From assembly GCA_905221615.1 (NCBI GenBank), contig CAJNDT010005924.1, positions 120,060-184,059 of the forward strand: DNA of 64,000 bases, read 5' to 3'. Origin of the DNA: Symbiodinium sp. CCMP2592. Its lineage: Eukaryota; Sar; Dinophyceae; Suessiales; Symbiodiniaceae. Both the position numbers and the translations under genes were made by a program. Positions 49,730-59,607 of this stretch are shown here, one piece after another (within the stretch, counting starts at the first letter, position 1; each line of letters opens with the position of its first letter). The notes beneath the pieces were generated by a model. That model worked only from the letters and a program-made list of their open reading frames with translations, was not told where the DNA came from and did no database searches.

Positions 49730-49850
49730 GCATGTACTTTGGCCTTAAAAGTATTCCCTATATCGGTACACTGGGCCCAAAGTGTGTGTTTGTGTGTGTA
49801 TATATATATATATATATACATGTGTGCATCCTTAGGGTATCTGAGGATTT
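49730..49850. repeat. PE-C fragment and AT repeat
   Basis: ACTTTGGCCTTAAAAGTATTCCC...GGGCCCAAAG, then (GT)n(AT)n, then CCTTAGGG. Confidence 0.65.
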
Positions 49851-49868
49851 CTAAGGATGCCTGAAGAC

Positions 49869-49976
49869 TAATGTCGGTGCCTTTTATAGTTGCCATAGGG
49901 TTTTGGGGGTTCCTTTTTAGAACCATAGTAGAATATCACCCAAAACCCTACTCGAATTCTTAAGGCCCCTACATTC
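49869..49976. repeat. PE-H palindromic element
   Basis: TAATGTCGGTGCC and GGCCCCTACATTC, with CATAGGGTTTTGGGGG / CCCAAAACCCTA. Confidence 0.8.
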
Positions 49977-50246
49977 ACTGCACGCCCTTGTGTTTTGGGC
50001 CCTGGGAACTTTGCCTGACTCTAGAGGCGACAACAATCGAGGAGGGAGGCAGGCTGCATGCTAGACCGGAAGCATCGGAAATGATCATATGGCCCTTTCG
50101 CGAGGCAGTCTTAGATGAAGCGAAGCAGTTCCACCTTCCACGGCTTCTTGCGGTACTTCCGGTATCGGAGGCTCCTCACCAGCCGAGGGTAGAGTACCGG
50201 CTTGAGGTCCCGGGCCCTTAACCAGCGATTTAAAAAGGAGCCTAAC

Positions 50247-50325
50247 CCCAGCGCTCCAAGTATACAAGTAGTACCTACTTTGGGGTCTAAAGTGTGTAAA
50301 TACTACCTACTTGGGGCTTTTTGGA
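50247..50325. repeat. PE-X palindrome
   Basis: GCGCTCCAAGTATACAAGTAGT pairs with ACTACCTACTTGGGGC...GGAGC. Confidence 0.5.
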
Positions 50326-50514
50326 GCCCCTGGGTAAGTAACGTGACACCTTCGTCCCGCGGCTTTGGCTGCTGTTCTCATGGCAGTGACGATCACCTCG
50401 ATGACAACAGCCGCCGTCAACAAACCCCTATCATAGGCACCACATACCTTCTGCCGCCACTATGGATATGACGGGCAAACTGAGAAGACATATTTCTGCC
50501 ACTCTTCTTATCCA

Positions 50515-50590
50515 CGCCGCCACCGCCACCACCTACACCCCATCCCCAACCAACCCCCTCCTCCCACCCCTAGCCCCAGCCCACACCACG
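50515..50590. repeat. C-rich low-complexity tract
   Basis: CCGCCACC, CCCCATCCCC and CCCACCCC runs. Confidence 0.8.
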
Positions 50591-50669
50591 AGCACGAGCC
50601 AACTTCGCCGAGAACGACGGTGCGGCTTGTCGACTTAGCGCTCGTTCTACTGCGGCCTGGGGGCCTCTA

Positions 50670-50837
50670 GGGAAACACAGGGACTACTTAAAGGATCATG
50701 GGACTTAGTAACAAGGGTTAAAATTAAGGTAGCTCTACTTATAGCTACTTATAACTCCAATTAAGGTACTTATGACGGTACTTATGACCTTACTTACTAA
50801 GTCCCATGATCCTCCAAGTAGGGAAACACAGGGACTA
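50670..50837. repeat. PE-A element with 17-bp flanking direct repeats
   Basis: GGGAAACACAGGGACTA at 50,670-50,686 and again at 50,821-50,837. Between them lies a PE-A copy (50,687-50,820), CTTAAAGGATCATGGGAC ... GTCCCATGATCCTCCAAGTA. Confidence 0.9.
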
Positions 50838-50896
50838 CCACAAGGGATGATGCTGATACCGCTTTTTGTATCCACTCTAACACCACCACTCCCCCC

Positions 50897-50962
50897 CTTA
50901 CGCATTAGCACGTCGCGTGATCTCCTGATGTTCTGCAGGGTCTCGTCCAAGTACGTGTTGTC
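50897..50962 (-). CDS. candidate 66-nt exon, unknown protein
   Basis: CTTGCAG|GAC acceptor; the frame reads DNTYLDETLQNIRRSRDVLM RK, 22 codons. The antisense frame is also open, but this strand has the AG|G acceptor typical of dinoflagellate introns. Confidence 0.4.
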
Positions 50963-51252
50963 CTGCAAGGAATGTGGGGTCGGATTCCCAGTACTTGACA
51001 CCTGCCGGCTAAATGATGTGCGCAGTATTCAATGCAAGGTATAGGACTACCTCGAAAGATCAAGTTGCATGTGGGTATAGTTCTCTTTACCCTAACTGTA
51101 CCAAAAGTGGAACACAACGTAGACAACACCCAATCATTCAAAGGCCTTCAAGGTGTCTTTGGTACTCCCGCTGGCCACAACCTCGGCTGCCACACACAGA
51201 CTCTACATTCCAATTGCATTCAATGCCAAATCCTAAGCTCTTAACTACCCTC

Positions 51253-51355
51253 GAGGGTCCATGTACCCAAATAGTACATGCTTTAGCCGTAAACTGTTCC
51301 CTATATAGGTACATGTGGGCCCAGAGTATATACTCTTTGGGTACATGGACCCTTA
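51253..51355. repeat. PE-C palindromic element
   Basis: GAGGGTCCATGTACCCAAATAG and TTTGGGTACATGGACCCTTA. Confidence 0.9.
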
Positions 51356-51477
51356 TACCCTAATCCCTGAAAGAACCCTTATGGATCCCTTGATGGAACC
51401 TTATGGTACCCCTAAAGGAATCCTAAACTCTCAACTACATTATACCGGGCATCGTCGACATCTTCGGATCCTTACAA

Positions 51478-51871
51478 ATGGGGGACCTTAATGTACTACC
51501 CTAACTGGTACGATCCTTGTTAGAAGGACCCCAAAGCAAGAGGTACTTGGGCGGCTTGTTAAGGCACACAAAGAGGAAAAAGGCACAACACCGCATTGAC
51601 ACGCTGCAAAAATGAAGGCACGCCAGGTGCCCAATCCCCAAGTCCACGCGTGGAAAATGGAAACATCCAGAAACATAAGAAACTGCGCGTGCCTGCATGA
51701 TCCTGTCGTCTGGGCAGGTGCAGGGGACACTCAAGGCCAAGTACCCCTAATTTTCGGAAACCTTAAACCCTTACAGAGCCCTTTAAAGGAACCGTTCTAG
51801 TACCCTTATTGTATAACCCTGCAAAGGATCCCTAAAGTACCCCTAATTTTCGGAAATTCCCTTCGGATCCT
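51478..51871. repeat. composite PE-F element with a 194-bp insertion
   Basis: PE-F sequence is broken at GTAC (51,543-51,546). Unrelated sequence follows (51,547-51,740, ends TTGGGCGGCTTG / CAAGGCCAA), then GTAC again and the PE-F right end, PE-M units and a second right end TTTTCGGAAATTCCC. Confidence 0.75.
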
Positions 51872-51899
51872 TACCGAGGGAACGGAAACCTACGCCGGT

Positions 51900-52140
51900 T
51901 ATCGGCTCGAAGGTTGGACAGGAGTTGGATTACATGCGGTTTCGGGTTTTCGGGTGTAGGGTTCAAGGGTTGAGAGTTGAGGGAAAAAAAGTGTTTAGGG
52001 GTTTAGGAGTTTAGGGGTTTAGGGTTTATAGGGCTCTGGATGGATCAGGAACACGTAAAGCCTGAAGGCTATTGCTAAGCCTGCAGCCCTAAGCCCTGGC
52101 AGCAGCGGAGAGCGTGGAATCGGCAATTTGCGTCCGGGAC
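51900..52140. other. short TTTAGGG patch, otherwise unassigned
   Basis: TTTAGGGGTTTAGG units at 51,993-52,030. A plus-strand segment at 52,098-52,140 (AAESVESAICVRDY) ends at the PE-J element. Confidence 0.35.
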
Positions 52141-52257
52141 TACAGTAGAAGCCAAAAAGTTGGAAACCCAATAGCCTCAATCCTTAAGAGTAATGTATAG
52201 GGAATCCCAGCACTATTTGGCCTTAACCCGGTTTCCAACTTTATGGCTTCTACTGTA
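52141..52257. repeat. PE-J palindromic element
   Basis: TACAGTAGAAGCCAAAAAGTTGG and CCAACTTTATGGCTTCTACTGTA. On the minus strand TACA|GTAGAAGCC ... CTGTAG|TC could be an intron joining NPPYPY to PDANCRFHALRC in frame. Confidence 0.85.
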
Positions 52258-52680
52258 TGGATACGGTGGATTGCTCAAGACTGGGGGGATCCCTTCCGGG
52301 GCACGTGTTTTACTAGTTATAAGTACTTAAACCATCTATCCTCGAGATGATACCTGGATCTGTTTTCCCTGAATTTCTCAGGGAGCCTTAGACTCACGAC
52401 GACCCGTCGATGATTCCTGCTGTATGGGTGAGCTCCAAGGTTGCAAGGTGTAGGGTGTCAGGGGGTTTCAGGGTTCAGAGCTCTTGTTCCTCATAGAGTA
52501 AGTCTCATAGTAACCCTAAGCCCTAGATCCTAACCCTTAAGGGAGCCCTTTATGGGAAGGAGTGGAGCAGCTAATCCAGTCAAGCCAAGGGGCCGATGCC
52601 CAAAACTCACTCCCTCTCACGGAGGCCGCCATGATGTCGGACGTCACTTTGGAGACTGGGTTCTTCTTAAGGCGGAAGTT

Positions 52681-52746
52681 AATTTAAGTTACCATAGTAG
52701 GTATCTGTAGGAAATGGTATTATGGTTTCCTTATTATGGCAACTTA
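52681..52746. repeat. PE-R palindromic element
   Basis: TAATTTAAGTTACCATAGTAGG and CCTTATTATGGCAACTTA. Confidence 0.65.
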
Positions 52747-52920
52747 TCTGAACATATAGCTGCATTCAAGAGCAACACCAAGCGAATCATCGCAAGCTAC
52801 GGGTCTGATTACAGCGCTCCTTTTGTGAAGACGGCTGTATCTTGCAAATTGTCGGGGCAGATCAGATTTTTCATGGCAAGGCTTGAGAGCTTCGCAGCTG
52901 CAGCATGGCTGGCTAACACA
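52739..52920 (+). CDS. candidate exon, strand uncertain
   Basis: The plus frame reads LSEHIAAFKSNTKRIIASYG ... KTAVSCKLSGQIRFFMARLE SFAAAAWLANT and ends at AACACAG|GTGTTT. A minus frame (SHAAAAKLSSLAMKNLICPD...) is also open after TGTTAG|. No family recognised. Confidence 0.35.
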
Positions 52921-53247
52921 GGTGTTTGGATGTTAGGACGAAGTGATCAGGGTAGGGGAACATCTTGTGAGTTTCCGTTTCTGTACGCATAATGTTCGGG
53001 TCTTTGATATGCCAGACAAGCCTGATCATATCTGCGTCTGCGACAACTCTCGCACATGTCAGCACTCAGTAAATCCATTCCACGCCCTCGGTAAACGCAC
53101 GGACAGTAGCCTACGCCCTGCGGAGTCACCCTAAACCCGAAACCCCTAAGCCCTAAACCCGCTTGAATATGCAGCCATATGCCGTTACCCACAAATTAAT
53201 CTCCACAAGGTGCGAAGGGTTCCATGTACCTGTATGGCATATGGTAA

Positions 53248-53354
53248 CCTAAGGGTCCATGTACCCAAATAGTATACACATTGGGCCCAATGTACCCATA
53301 TAGGGAGTACTTTAAGGCCAATGTATCTTTTATTTAGGTACATGGACCCTTAGG
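53248..53354. repeat. PE-C palindromic element
   Basis: CCTAAGGGTCCATGTACCC and GGTACATGGACCCTTAGG. Confidence 0.9.
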
Positions 53355-53463
53355 GTATGGTATATACTCAAGCCTCACAGCTGTATTTGTAAACGAATCC
53401 TTTTAGGCCTAAGTAGCTGGGTAGTTCTCTAGATTAGGGTCCCTTCTTAGGGCCCCAAAATCG

Positions 53464-53559
53464 TAGGTTATAAGTAGAGTTATAAGTACCCTAAATGGAA
53501 TTACCCCAATTATAACCCTACTTATGAACGACTTACTAAGTCCCCTGCCCCTCCAAGTA
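53464..53559. repeat. PE-A' element, left end missing
   Basis: Starts at GTAGGTTATAAGTAGAG and ends GTCCCCTGCCCCTCCAAGTA. PE-M units and another isolated right end follow to 53,640. Confidence 0.8.
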
Positions 53560-53732
53560 GACCCTAAACCCTAAACCCCATAGATCCCTTTAAGGAGCCA
53601 TTAAGATCCCTTGCTAAGTCCCCTGCCCTTCCAAGTTGGGGGAGGTTCTGCAAACCCGAATGACTGAAAGAGCTGACAGGCTAAGTAAATCGATCCGCCT
53701 CTCGATGCCAAGACGGTTTAGGATTTAGGCTT

Positions 53733-53836
53733 TACCTATCGTCTCCATTGGAGTTCCTTTTTTTGGTTTAACCAGTTATATATTAAGGATCCTATAAGGT
53801 AACCCCAAAAAGGAACTACAATGGAGACTATAGGTA
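53733..53836. repeat. PE-K palindromic element
   Basis: TACCTATCGTCTCCATTGGAG and CAATGGAGACTATAGGTA. Confidence 0.9.
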
Positions 53837-54081
53837 GGGTGTAGTTTTTGTTGGGAGGTGGTTTAGGGTCTATGGATAGATGTGAGAGCTCAGGGGCAAG
53901 GACTCTGCGTGATCTCACCAGCCGAAAACGATGTTGATCTGATCAAACTGTGTTTTCTGTGCCTACGACTTCTGTCTTCACTGCTTGAGACACCGAAGCA
54001 CCCGAACAACCGCAGCCCACTCCCTTCCTACAATAACCCTCCCTTCTGATGGGAGCTCAGATGCTTACTGTTACCCAGACC

Positions 54082-54188
54082 CCCCGGGAGGATCCAAAAA
54101 AGTAGATCCCTTAATGAGGGTTTCTATAAGGACCCTTAGCAGTATAGGGCCCCAAATTAGGGGACCTACTTTCTAGATCCTCCCGGGG
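54082..54188. repeat. PE-Z palindrome
   Basis: CCCCGGGAGGATCC and CTAGATCCTCCCGGGG, with AAGTAG / CTACTT inside. Confidence 0.85.
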
Positions 54189-54195
54189 CATTGGG

Positions 54196-54321
54196 TACTT
54201 AAAGGATCACGGGACTTAGTAACTAGGCTTATAATTAGGGGTAACTCTACTTACAACTACTTATAACTCCCATTATGGCACTTATAACCTTACTTACTAA
54301 GTCTCATGATCCTCCCAAGTA
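54196..54321. repeat. PE-A palindromic element
   Basis: TACTTAAAGGATCACGGGAC and GTCTCATGATCCTCCCAAGTA; 8 bp from PE-Z and followed by PE-M units to about 54,410. Confidence 0.85.
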
Positions 54322-54558
54322 GACCCTAAAGCCTAAACCCCATAGATCCCTTTCAAGAACCCCTATAGATCCCTTTAAGGAACCCTTTTAAGGAACCCTT
54401 ACTCAGAGTGGTTGCGTGGATTTGGACTGAGGGCCTGGGTTTTCAAGGGTTTAATGTAGGGGCTTCACGGTTTAGGGTGTAGGGGCCTTGTGACTAGGCT
54501 AGGGTTCCTTTAAAGGGTTCCTTAAAGGGGTCTATAAGGGATCTATCGTAAATTCTAT

Positions 54559-54665
54559 AATATAGGGGCCTTAAAATTAGAATAGGGTTTTGAGGCCCAT
54601 TGTACCATGCATATAACAAGCAACCCTCCAAAGTAGTATTGGTTAGTATTTAGGCCCTTGTATTA
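54559..54665. repeat. PE-H palindromic element
   Basis: AATATAGGGGCCTTAAAATTAG and TTAGGCCCTTGTATTA. Confidence 0.75.
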
Positions 54666-54700
54666 GGGGGGTGAGGACGAGGGTCTGAAGCCACGTCTAG

Positions 54701-54936
54701 TTTGGACGCGGATCAAGCCGGACTGAAGCTAGCAAGGTTCTGTCTGTACTGGCAATGACAACAAAACTGTCTGGTTCTTAGTAGGGAATGGGGGAATGGA
54801 TTATGGAGACTATTCTCGGGGATTTTATAAGGACTACTACAGGGATCATTCCCCCATTCCCTACTAAGCACCAGACGGTAACAGTCACGGTACTGCGAAG
54901 AAGACCCGGAGCGGCAGCAACAGTTCAATTGAGTGA
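54701..54936 (+). CDS. two-exon C-terminus of an unknown protein
   Basis: Exon 54,701-54,773 (acceptor CTAG|TTT) reads FGRGSSRTEASKVLSVLAMT TKLS. Exon 54,875-54,936 reads DGNSHGTAKKTRSGSNSSIE and ends at TGA. The join TCT G|AC keeps frame, and the 101-nt intron is exactly a PE-I palindrome with GT...AG ends. The tail is basic and Ser-rich. No family recognised. Confidence 0.55.
54774..54874 (+). repeat. PE-I palindromic element acting as a GT-AG intron
   Basis: GTCTG|GTTCTTAGTAGGG ... CCCTACTAAGCACCAG|AC. The palindrome runs from about 54,769 to 54,876. Confidence 0.75.
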
Positions 54937-54971
54937 CAGTGGTAAAACGAAGCGTAGCGATATGAGATAAC

Positions 54972-55070
54972 GTAGGGGCTTTTCAATTGGAATGGGGTGT
55001 GGATCCCAATAAATATACTCTACTCATAATAAGGAACCCTCACAATAATATTGGCGATTGTTAACGGCCC
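54972..55070. repeat. PE-H palindromic element
   Basis: GTAGGGGCTTTTCAATTGG and ATTGTTAACGGCCC with the family core in between. Confidence 0.65.
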
Positions 55071-55340
55071 TTTGAAAACACAACTCAGTCGGTCAAGGCC
55101 TGCAGTGCCTCCAGCACAGCACAGTTCGCCCCAAAACCCATAGCTTGCCTCGCTCAGAGGGGTGACCATTGGTCCTTTAGCGTTTCATTTCCAGCAGTAT
55201 TGAGCACGATCGGCAAGACCGCAACGTCGACGGTGTGGAATTGCAGAGGAGTTTATGCTGATTTCGGGGATTCGAGACTGCGGGTTGACAGCGAGTGGGA
55301 GTTTGGTGTTGAGGGTTTTTTTTGGAGCTTAGGGTTTGCG

Positions 55341-55450
55341 CTTGGAGGTTCATGGATAGTTATAAGTGGGGGTATCAGTCCCCCCACATAGGTCATAACC
55401 ATAGCTATCCTACTTATGACCCTACTTATAACTACCCATGAACCTCCAAG
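55341..55450. repeat. PE-B palindromic element
   Basis: CTTGGAGGTTCATGGATAG and CTACCCATGAACCTCCAAG. Confidence 0.9.
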
Positions 55451-55538
55451 TGGGGCCTTGATGCCCTAAACCCTAAACTTCAGACCATCCCAGTGAGTCT
55501 TAGTTCGGGCTGTTGGTCCTCATCTCCTACGCCAGACT

Positions 55539-55660
55539 ATGTGGATGCGTGGGTGGTTGTCGAAATTAGGGTCCCTTTTTGATTATAATACGGCACCTAA
55601 TCTTGAGGGTACCCAGAAAGGGATCATAATTTTGACGACCACCCATATGTGTATGCGTGG
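55539..55660. repeat. PE-G element with 14-bp flanking direct repeats
   Basis: ATGTGGATGCGTGG (55,539-55,552) and ATGTGTATGCGTGG (55,647-55,660) flank a PE-G copy with GTGGTTGTCGAAATT and AATTTTGACGACCACCC. Confidence 0.85.
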
Positions 55661-56185
55661 AGGTTGGCTGTTCAAAGAGGGTTCAGGGTCTACCTACCCC
55701 CAGAAGTAGGTAGAATAACGGCCCGACACCTATACGGGGCCATTGTTCTACATATTTTGGGGCGGTTCAAGCTGCCAACCCTTGCAGGCGAATGCAGGCG
55801 GTATCGTGTTTAGGATTTGATATCTACGGTCGCGCATGTCGCCTTCTTATTTAAGTGCTGACCTGAAGCCCTCTACCCTATGTAGAACCCCAAAACCCTA
55901 AACCCTTAACCCAGAACTTAGACTTAGACCCTTAACCCCTTCACCCTAAAGACCGTGCCACACGACACAAAGTCAAGAAAGCTACCGGCCGCTGCAATTC
56001 TGGGGTGAACTGTCAGGGTTAGTATAAGCAGTGCCATAAGAGCGACGAGACAATGAAATTTTGGGGTTGTAAGGGTTATCATAGGGTTTTCAGGGTTATC
56101 AACGGTTATCATAAGGATGCTGCACAGAGGTATTGTAAGGGTTAGGGGTGTGCGGGATTTAGGGGGCTCACATACTTGCTGCAGA

Positions 56186-56350
56186 CAGGGCGCCATCGAT
56201 TCAATGGTCTATGTGTTCTTCGGCCCAAAATACGAAGATGAACGGCAGCAACAAAGCTGGGGCTGGCGGAAGGGCAAACTGACGGCCACAACTCCAACAC
56301 TGCTACGGTATCCTATGTGTGCATTCCGTTTGCCTTGCAAGCAGAAGTAG
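56186..56350 (+). CDS. candidate terminal exon, unknown protein
   Basis: After CTGCAG|A the frame reads QGAIDSMVYVFFGPKYEDER QQQSWGWRKGKLT... MCAFRLPCKQK and ends at TAG. Aromatic and charged residues are well mixed. No family recognised. Confidence 0.5.
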   Translation, partial: QGAIDSMVYVFFGPKYEDERQQQSWGWRKGKLTATTPTLLRYPMCAFRLPCKQK

Positions 56351-56639
56351 AAGCACTGCAAAGGGTGAAAGCAAGCTCTGTCTTTGGTTGACAAGAAAGG
56401 CAACCCTTTAGCCACGCTAGAGGTTACTGCGCAGCTTTCGCCAAGCCCTTGGGCCAAAAGATGCGCGCGGAAATATCCGTCTGGTAGTAGAGCTTAGGGT
56501 GGAGGTTGGGGTTAAGCTGAAGGGCTTGGGCTTTTGGAGCGGATTTGGGACGCTTAGGCTTTTCTTTTAGTTCAGGGCATATGGTAAGGCAGTCTGCTCA
56601 GCTCCCCTTCGCATTGTGAGATGCTTAGGGTTTTTGGGC

Positions 56640-56985
56640 ACTGCTATGGCTGTTACAGTTGCAACTGCTGCTAATGTTGGCTGTCATTGTTGTTTCTCCC
56701 TCACTGACACTACTCATTGAGTTGACGTGTTAAATTTCATCACCGCGGCTGGAAGGACTGTGGTGCAGATCTTGGCGAGGATGGAGTTGAACGCTACTGA
56801 CATGATATTTCGACTAGCTGTTCCTTTATTACCACATCGGTTTACAACCACAGCCGGCATCACTGCATTTGAGTACATGGCGCTTCTTCCGAAGACTCCT
56901 AGCTCGGCACCTCTGAGAACTGCAACGACTTCTGTTGCTGAGGACAAATTCAAGCCTTCTAAACCCAATACAACCGGATCATACA
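56640..56985. other. open frames on both strands, not assigned
   Basis: A minus frame (GTASRNIMSVAFNSILAKIC...) and a plus frame (ITAAGRTVVQILARMELN...) are both open for about 250 bp. I cannot choose between them. Confidence 0.3.
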
Positions 56986-56990
56986 GTCTC

Positions 56991-57110
56991 TACTTGGAGG
57001 ATCATGGGTGTTAGTAAGTAAGGCTATAAGTACCTTAAATGGGGTTATAAGTAGTTCCCAGTAGAGTTACCCTAATTATAACCTTACAAAGTCCCATGAT
57101 CCTTTAAGTA
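56991..57110. repeat. PE-A palindromic element
   Basis: TACTTGGAGGATCATGGGTG and GTCCCATGATCCTTTAAGTA. Confidence 0.9.
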
Positions 57111-57157
57111 TCCTGGTCTCAACACTTGTATGCGAGTCTGGTCTCAGATGTTGAACT

Positions 57158-57421
57158 ATGAACGGCTTTCTGTTATGCCCTGCTCGGACCTGTGCTACAG
57201 CATTCTGTCGTAAAAGAGTCATACTGAAGCAGCTTCTAGCAGGACTTTTGGCTACTGAAAGGCACTATATAACCTCGAAAGACCGAGCACAAATTGAAGC
57301 ATATGGGCAGCCGGCAGGGAATGCGAAGAGAGAACGACACCCAAATCCCGGACACCACAGCCTAGAGATTAGAATAACTGCACATGACAAGCAAGCTCTG
57401 CTCGGTGCACGGCCCAAGTAG
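57158..57421 (+). CDS. candidate terminal exon, unknown protein
   Basis: The frame reads ...CRKRVILKQLLAGLLATERH YITSKDRAQIEAYGQPAGNA... LEIRITAHDKQALLGARPK and ends at TAG. The PE-A palindrome just upstream may be its intron. Start not determined; no family recognised. Confidence 0.45.
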   Translation: MNGFLLCPARTCATAFCRKRVILKQLLAGLLATERHYITSKDRAQIEAYGQPAGNAKRERHPNPGHHSLEIRITAHDKQALLGARPK

Positions 57422-57492
57422 TTGGGAAGAGCTCGTCGCAAAGGCGAGTGCAAAGGTGCCAAACAGGAGCTCCCTCGTGATCGAAGAGGAAT

Positions 57493-57600
57493 TTTGGGGC
57501 CTTAAAAATTAGAAAGGGGTCTGGCGGGATATATTATACTATAACTTTAAAAAGAAGGAACCGTCAAAATCCTATTCTGATTGTTAAGGCTCCTCTATTA
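57493..57600. repeat. PE-H palindromic element
   Basis: TTTTGGGGCCTTAAAAATTAG and GATTGTTAAGGCTCCTCTATTA. Confidence 0.75.
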
Positions 57601-57766
57601 GCCAATTGAAGACTCCGGCTGCAGGGCCGGGTTTATCGTGCTATACCGGCTTTGGATGCAGCGATGCTTAACGCACATGTATGGACTGGAATGCTGTGCA
57701 TCATTTTGATGACGAAAACCCGGAGATTTGAACAGAAGCTGGTCCTGAACCCTAAACCCTAAGCCG

Positions 57767-58138
57767 TCATGTTTTGGAGATGGGCTTGACGAGCCTACAG
57801 GCCCAGCTGTCTGGGACATAGTAGGGAATGGGGGAATGGGTTATTGAGACTTGTATAGGGGACATCAAGGCACTATCATAGGGAACCATTCCCACATTCC
57901 CTACAAAGAACCAGGAAGCCAGTCTTGCACCAGGTAAGGTTGATGTAGAGTGAGACTGCAAGGCGTGCGTCACCGTCCTCCAGCTTGGGATTTGAACTTT
58001 GGTCAGGGAATGTGATCTTCCATCGTGACATCTGACCTTACAGGCGCCCGGAACACGGGCCTGCAGTACTTCGGTGCGATGCAGTCGAAGTCGCAATCTT
58101 GAGTTGGCTGAAGCAAGCCAGGAGTGTGCGACTTCGAT
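57767..58138 (-). CDS. exon between two palindromes plus short terminal exon
   Basis: Exon 58,138-57,912 begins right at the CTCCCAG end of a PE-F palindrome and reads IEVAHSWLASANSRLRLRLH RTEVLQARVPGACKVRCHDG...TLPGARLAS. It ends TCCTG|GTTCTT, the start of a PE-I palindrome. Exon 57,806-57,767 reads WACRLVKPISKT and ends at TGA. The 105-nt intron is a multiple of 3, so unspliced RNA would also be open. No family recognised. Confidence 0.55.
   Translation of the reverse strand: MEVAHSWLASANSRLRLRLHRTEVLQARVPGACKVRCHDGRSHSLTKVQIPSWRTVTHALQSHSTSTLPGARLASWFFVGNVGMVPYDSALMSPIQVSITHSPIPYYVPDSWACRLVKPISKT
57807..57911 (-). repeat. PE-I palindromic element acting as a GT-AG intron
   Basis: CTG|GTTCTTTGTAGGGAATG ... 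CTATGTCCCAGACAG|C. Two AG acceptors, 4 nt apart, are possible at the far end. Confidence 0.65.
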
Positions 58139-58140
58139 CT

Positions 58141-58243
58141 GGGAGTTTCCAAAAAACAAGGGTACCGTATTTTGGGTTCCTTATAACAAGGATCCTACTA
58201 CTTGGGATACTATATTAGGGTCCCCTATTTTCGGAAACCCCCA
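58141..58243. repeat. PE-F palindromic element
   Basis: GGGAGTTTCCAAAAAAC and CTATTTTCGGAAACCCCC. Its minus-strand end supplies the CCCAG acceptor of the adjoining exon. Confidence 0.85.
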
Positions 58244-58374
58244 CTTGGGTTGAATCAAGCTGGCTGCTAGGAATAATGTGCCTCTGGGTCCTTTATTAGA
58301 ACTCCACTTCTAAAATGTCTTCGCCCAAAGCCCTGATCGAAACATTCCTAAACCCTTTGTACCATAACCCCAAA

Positions 58375-58790
58375 AACCTTAGACCCTAAACCCCTGAACC
58401 CTAAAACCCTAAACCCTGAATCCAAAAACCCTAAAACCCTAAACGCCTGAACCCAAAACCCTAAAACCCAAAACCCTAAGTCTCGAAAAATAACTACAAC
58501 CTAAGCCTCCCTAAACCCCTAAACCCTAAACCCCTGAATCCGAACGCCCTAAACCCACCTCTCCCAGCACCGCGAGCTTCTCCCCTCGAACTCGGGCGAC
58601 CCCTGGAGGAGACTGCGACAATTAGGGTTTAACGTTCAGGGCTTTCAGGTTTAGGGTTTAGTGCTTAGGGTTCATGGCTTTCGGATTTAGGGCTTCGGGG
58701 TTTAGGGTTTTGGGATTATAGTTTAGGGGTTAGGGGTTTAGGGATTTCGGGATTCAGGGCTTTAGGGTTTAGGGGTTTATGGTTTACTTA
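58375..58790. repeat. CCCTAAA block then TTTAGGG block
   Basis: Degenerate CCCTAAA variants (58,375-58,560), a 60-bp gap, then TTTAGGG variants (58,625-58,780). Confidence 0.8.
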
Positions 58791-58908
58791 TGTTCATTGG
58801 ACTTCGTAACTAGGATTATAATTATGGTAACTCTACTTATAACTACTTATAACCCCAATTAAGGTACTTATAACTCCTTACTTACTAAGTCCCATGATCC
58901 TTGAAGTA
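58785..58908. repeat. PE-A palindromic element
   Basis: TACTTATGTTCATTGGACTTCG and AAGTCCCATGATCCTTGAAGTA; left arm diverged. Confidence 0.85.
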
Positions 58909-58919
58909 GTGACGATGGG

Positions 58920-59500
58920 TTTAGGGGTTAGGGGTTTAGGGATGTAGGCGTTTAGGGCTTACAAGCTTTATAAGGCGTTACAAAGAGCCCTGACGAACTA
59001 GACTACAGCATGTAAAGGGCTGTTTCAGAATTCAGGGTCTCTACAAGGGCAGTGGTTGGTTTTGAATGGGTTCGTGAAGGGTCTAGTCTGAGAGGTTAAG
59101 AACGTTGTTCTGTACCGTTCATTCAGGCTTCTATCGTAGGTCCGCGGTGCATGGCATTTGTTAGGCCTCCTCGAGGGTTTGGGGCTGTGGAAGTACGGTA
59201 GACAGGTGTAAATCCCTCAAGCAAGACCGGGTGGGGTTCAGGGGTTAGGGTTGGGGTTTTCTCCAGATGTGGACGACACAGCAGCTCAAACGCACAGGAA
59301 AAGGAACAACCGACGTTTCTATCACTGGGTTCCTAAGTAGCACCTTTATTATAAGGGTACCCTTTTCTCCTAGTATTCGAATATACCCAGCACCCTATCA
59401 GCAGCAAAGCGCAAACTTCAACTCCGGATCTCGAGCAGAATCACCCAACATCATAGTCTGCAGTCGCCCTTCTCCTCGGCATCATCATAAACCCTAATCG
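58920..59500. other. no assigned gene
   Basis: Some TTTAGGG-like units at the left; mixed sequence to the right with an unbounded plus-strand frame. Confidence 0.35.
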
Positions 59501-59503
59501 CGC

Positions 59504-59607
59504 TACCTAGAGGGTCATACCCGACACCTACTTTAGGATACCTACTTTCCCATATGACAAAAGTAGGTACCCTCAACAAGGGGTGCTTGGGTATGACCCT
59601 CTAGGTA
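59504..59607. repeat. PE-Y palindrome
   Basis: TACCTAGAGGGTCATACCC and GGGTATGACCCTCTAGGTA; ACCTACTTT / AAAGTAGGT inside. Confidence 0.9.
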
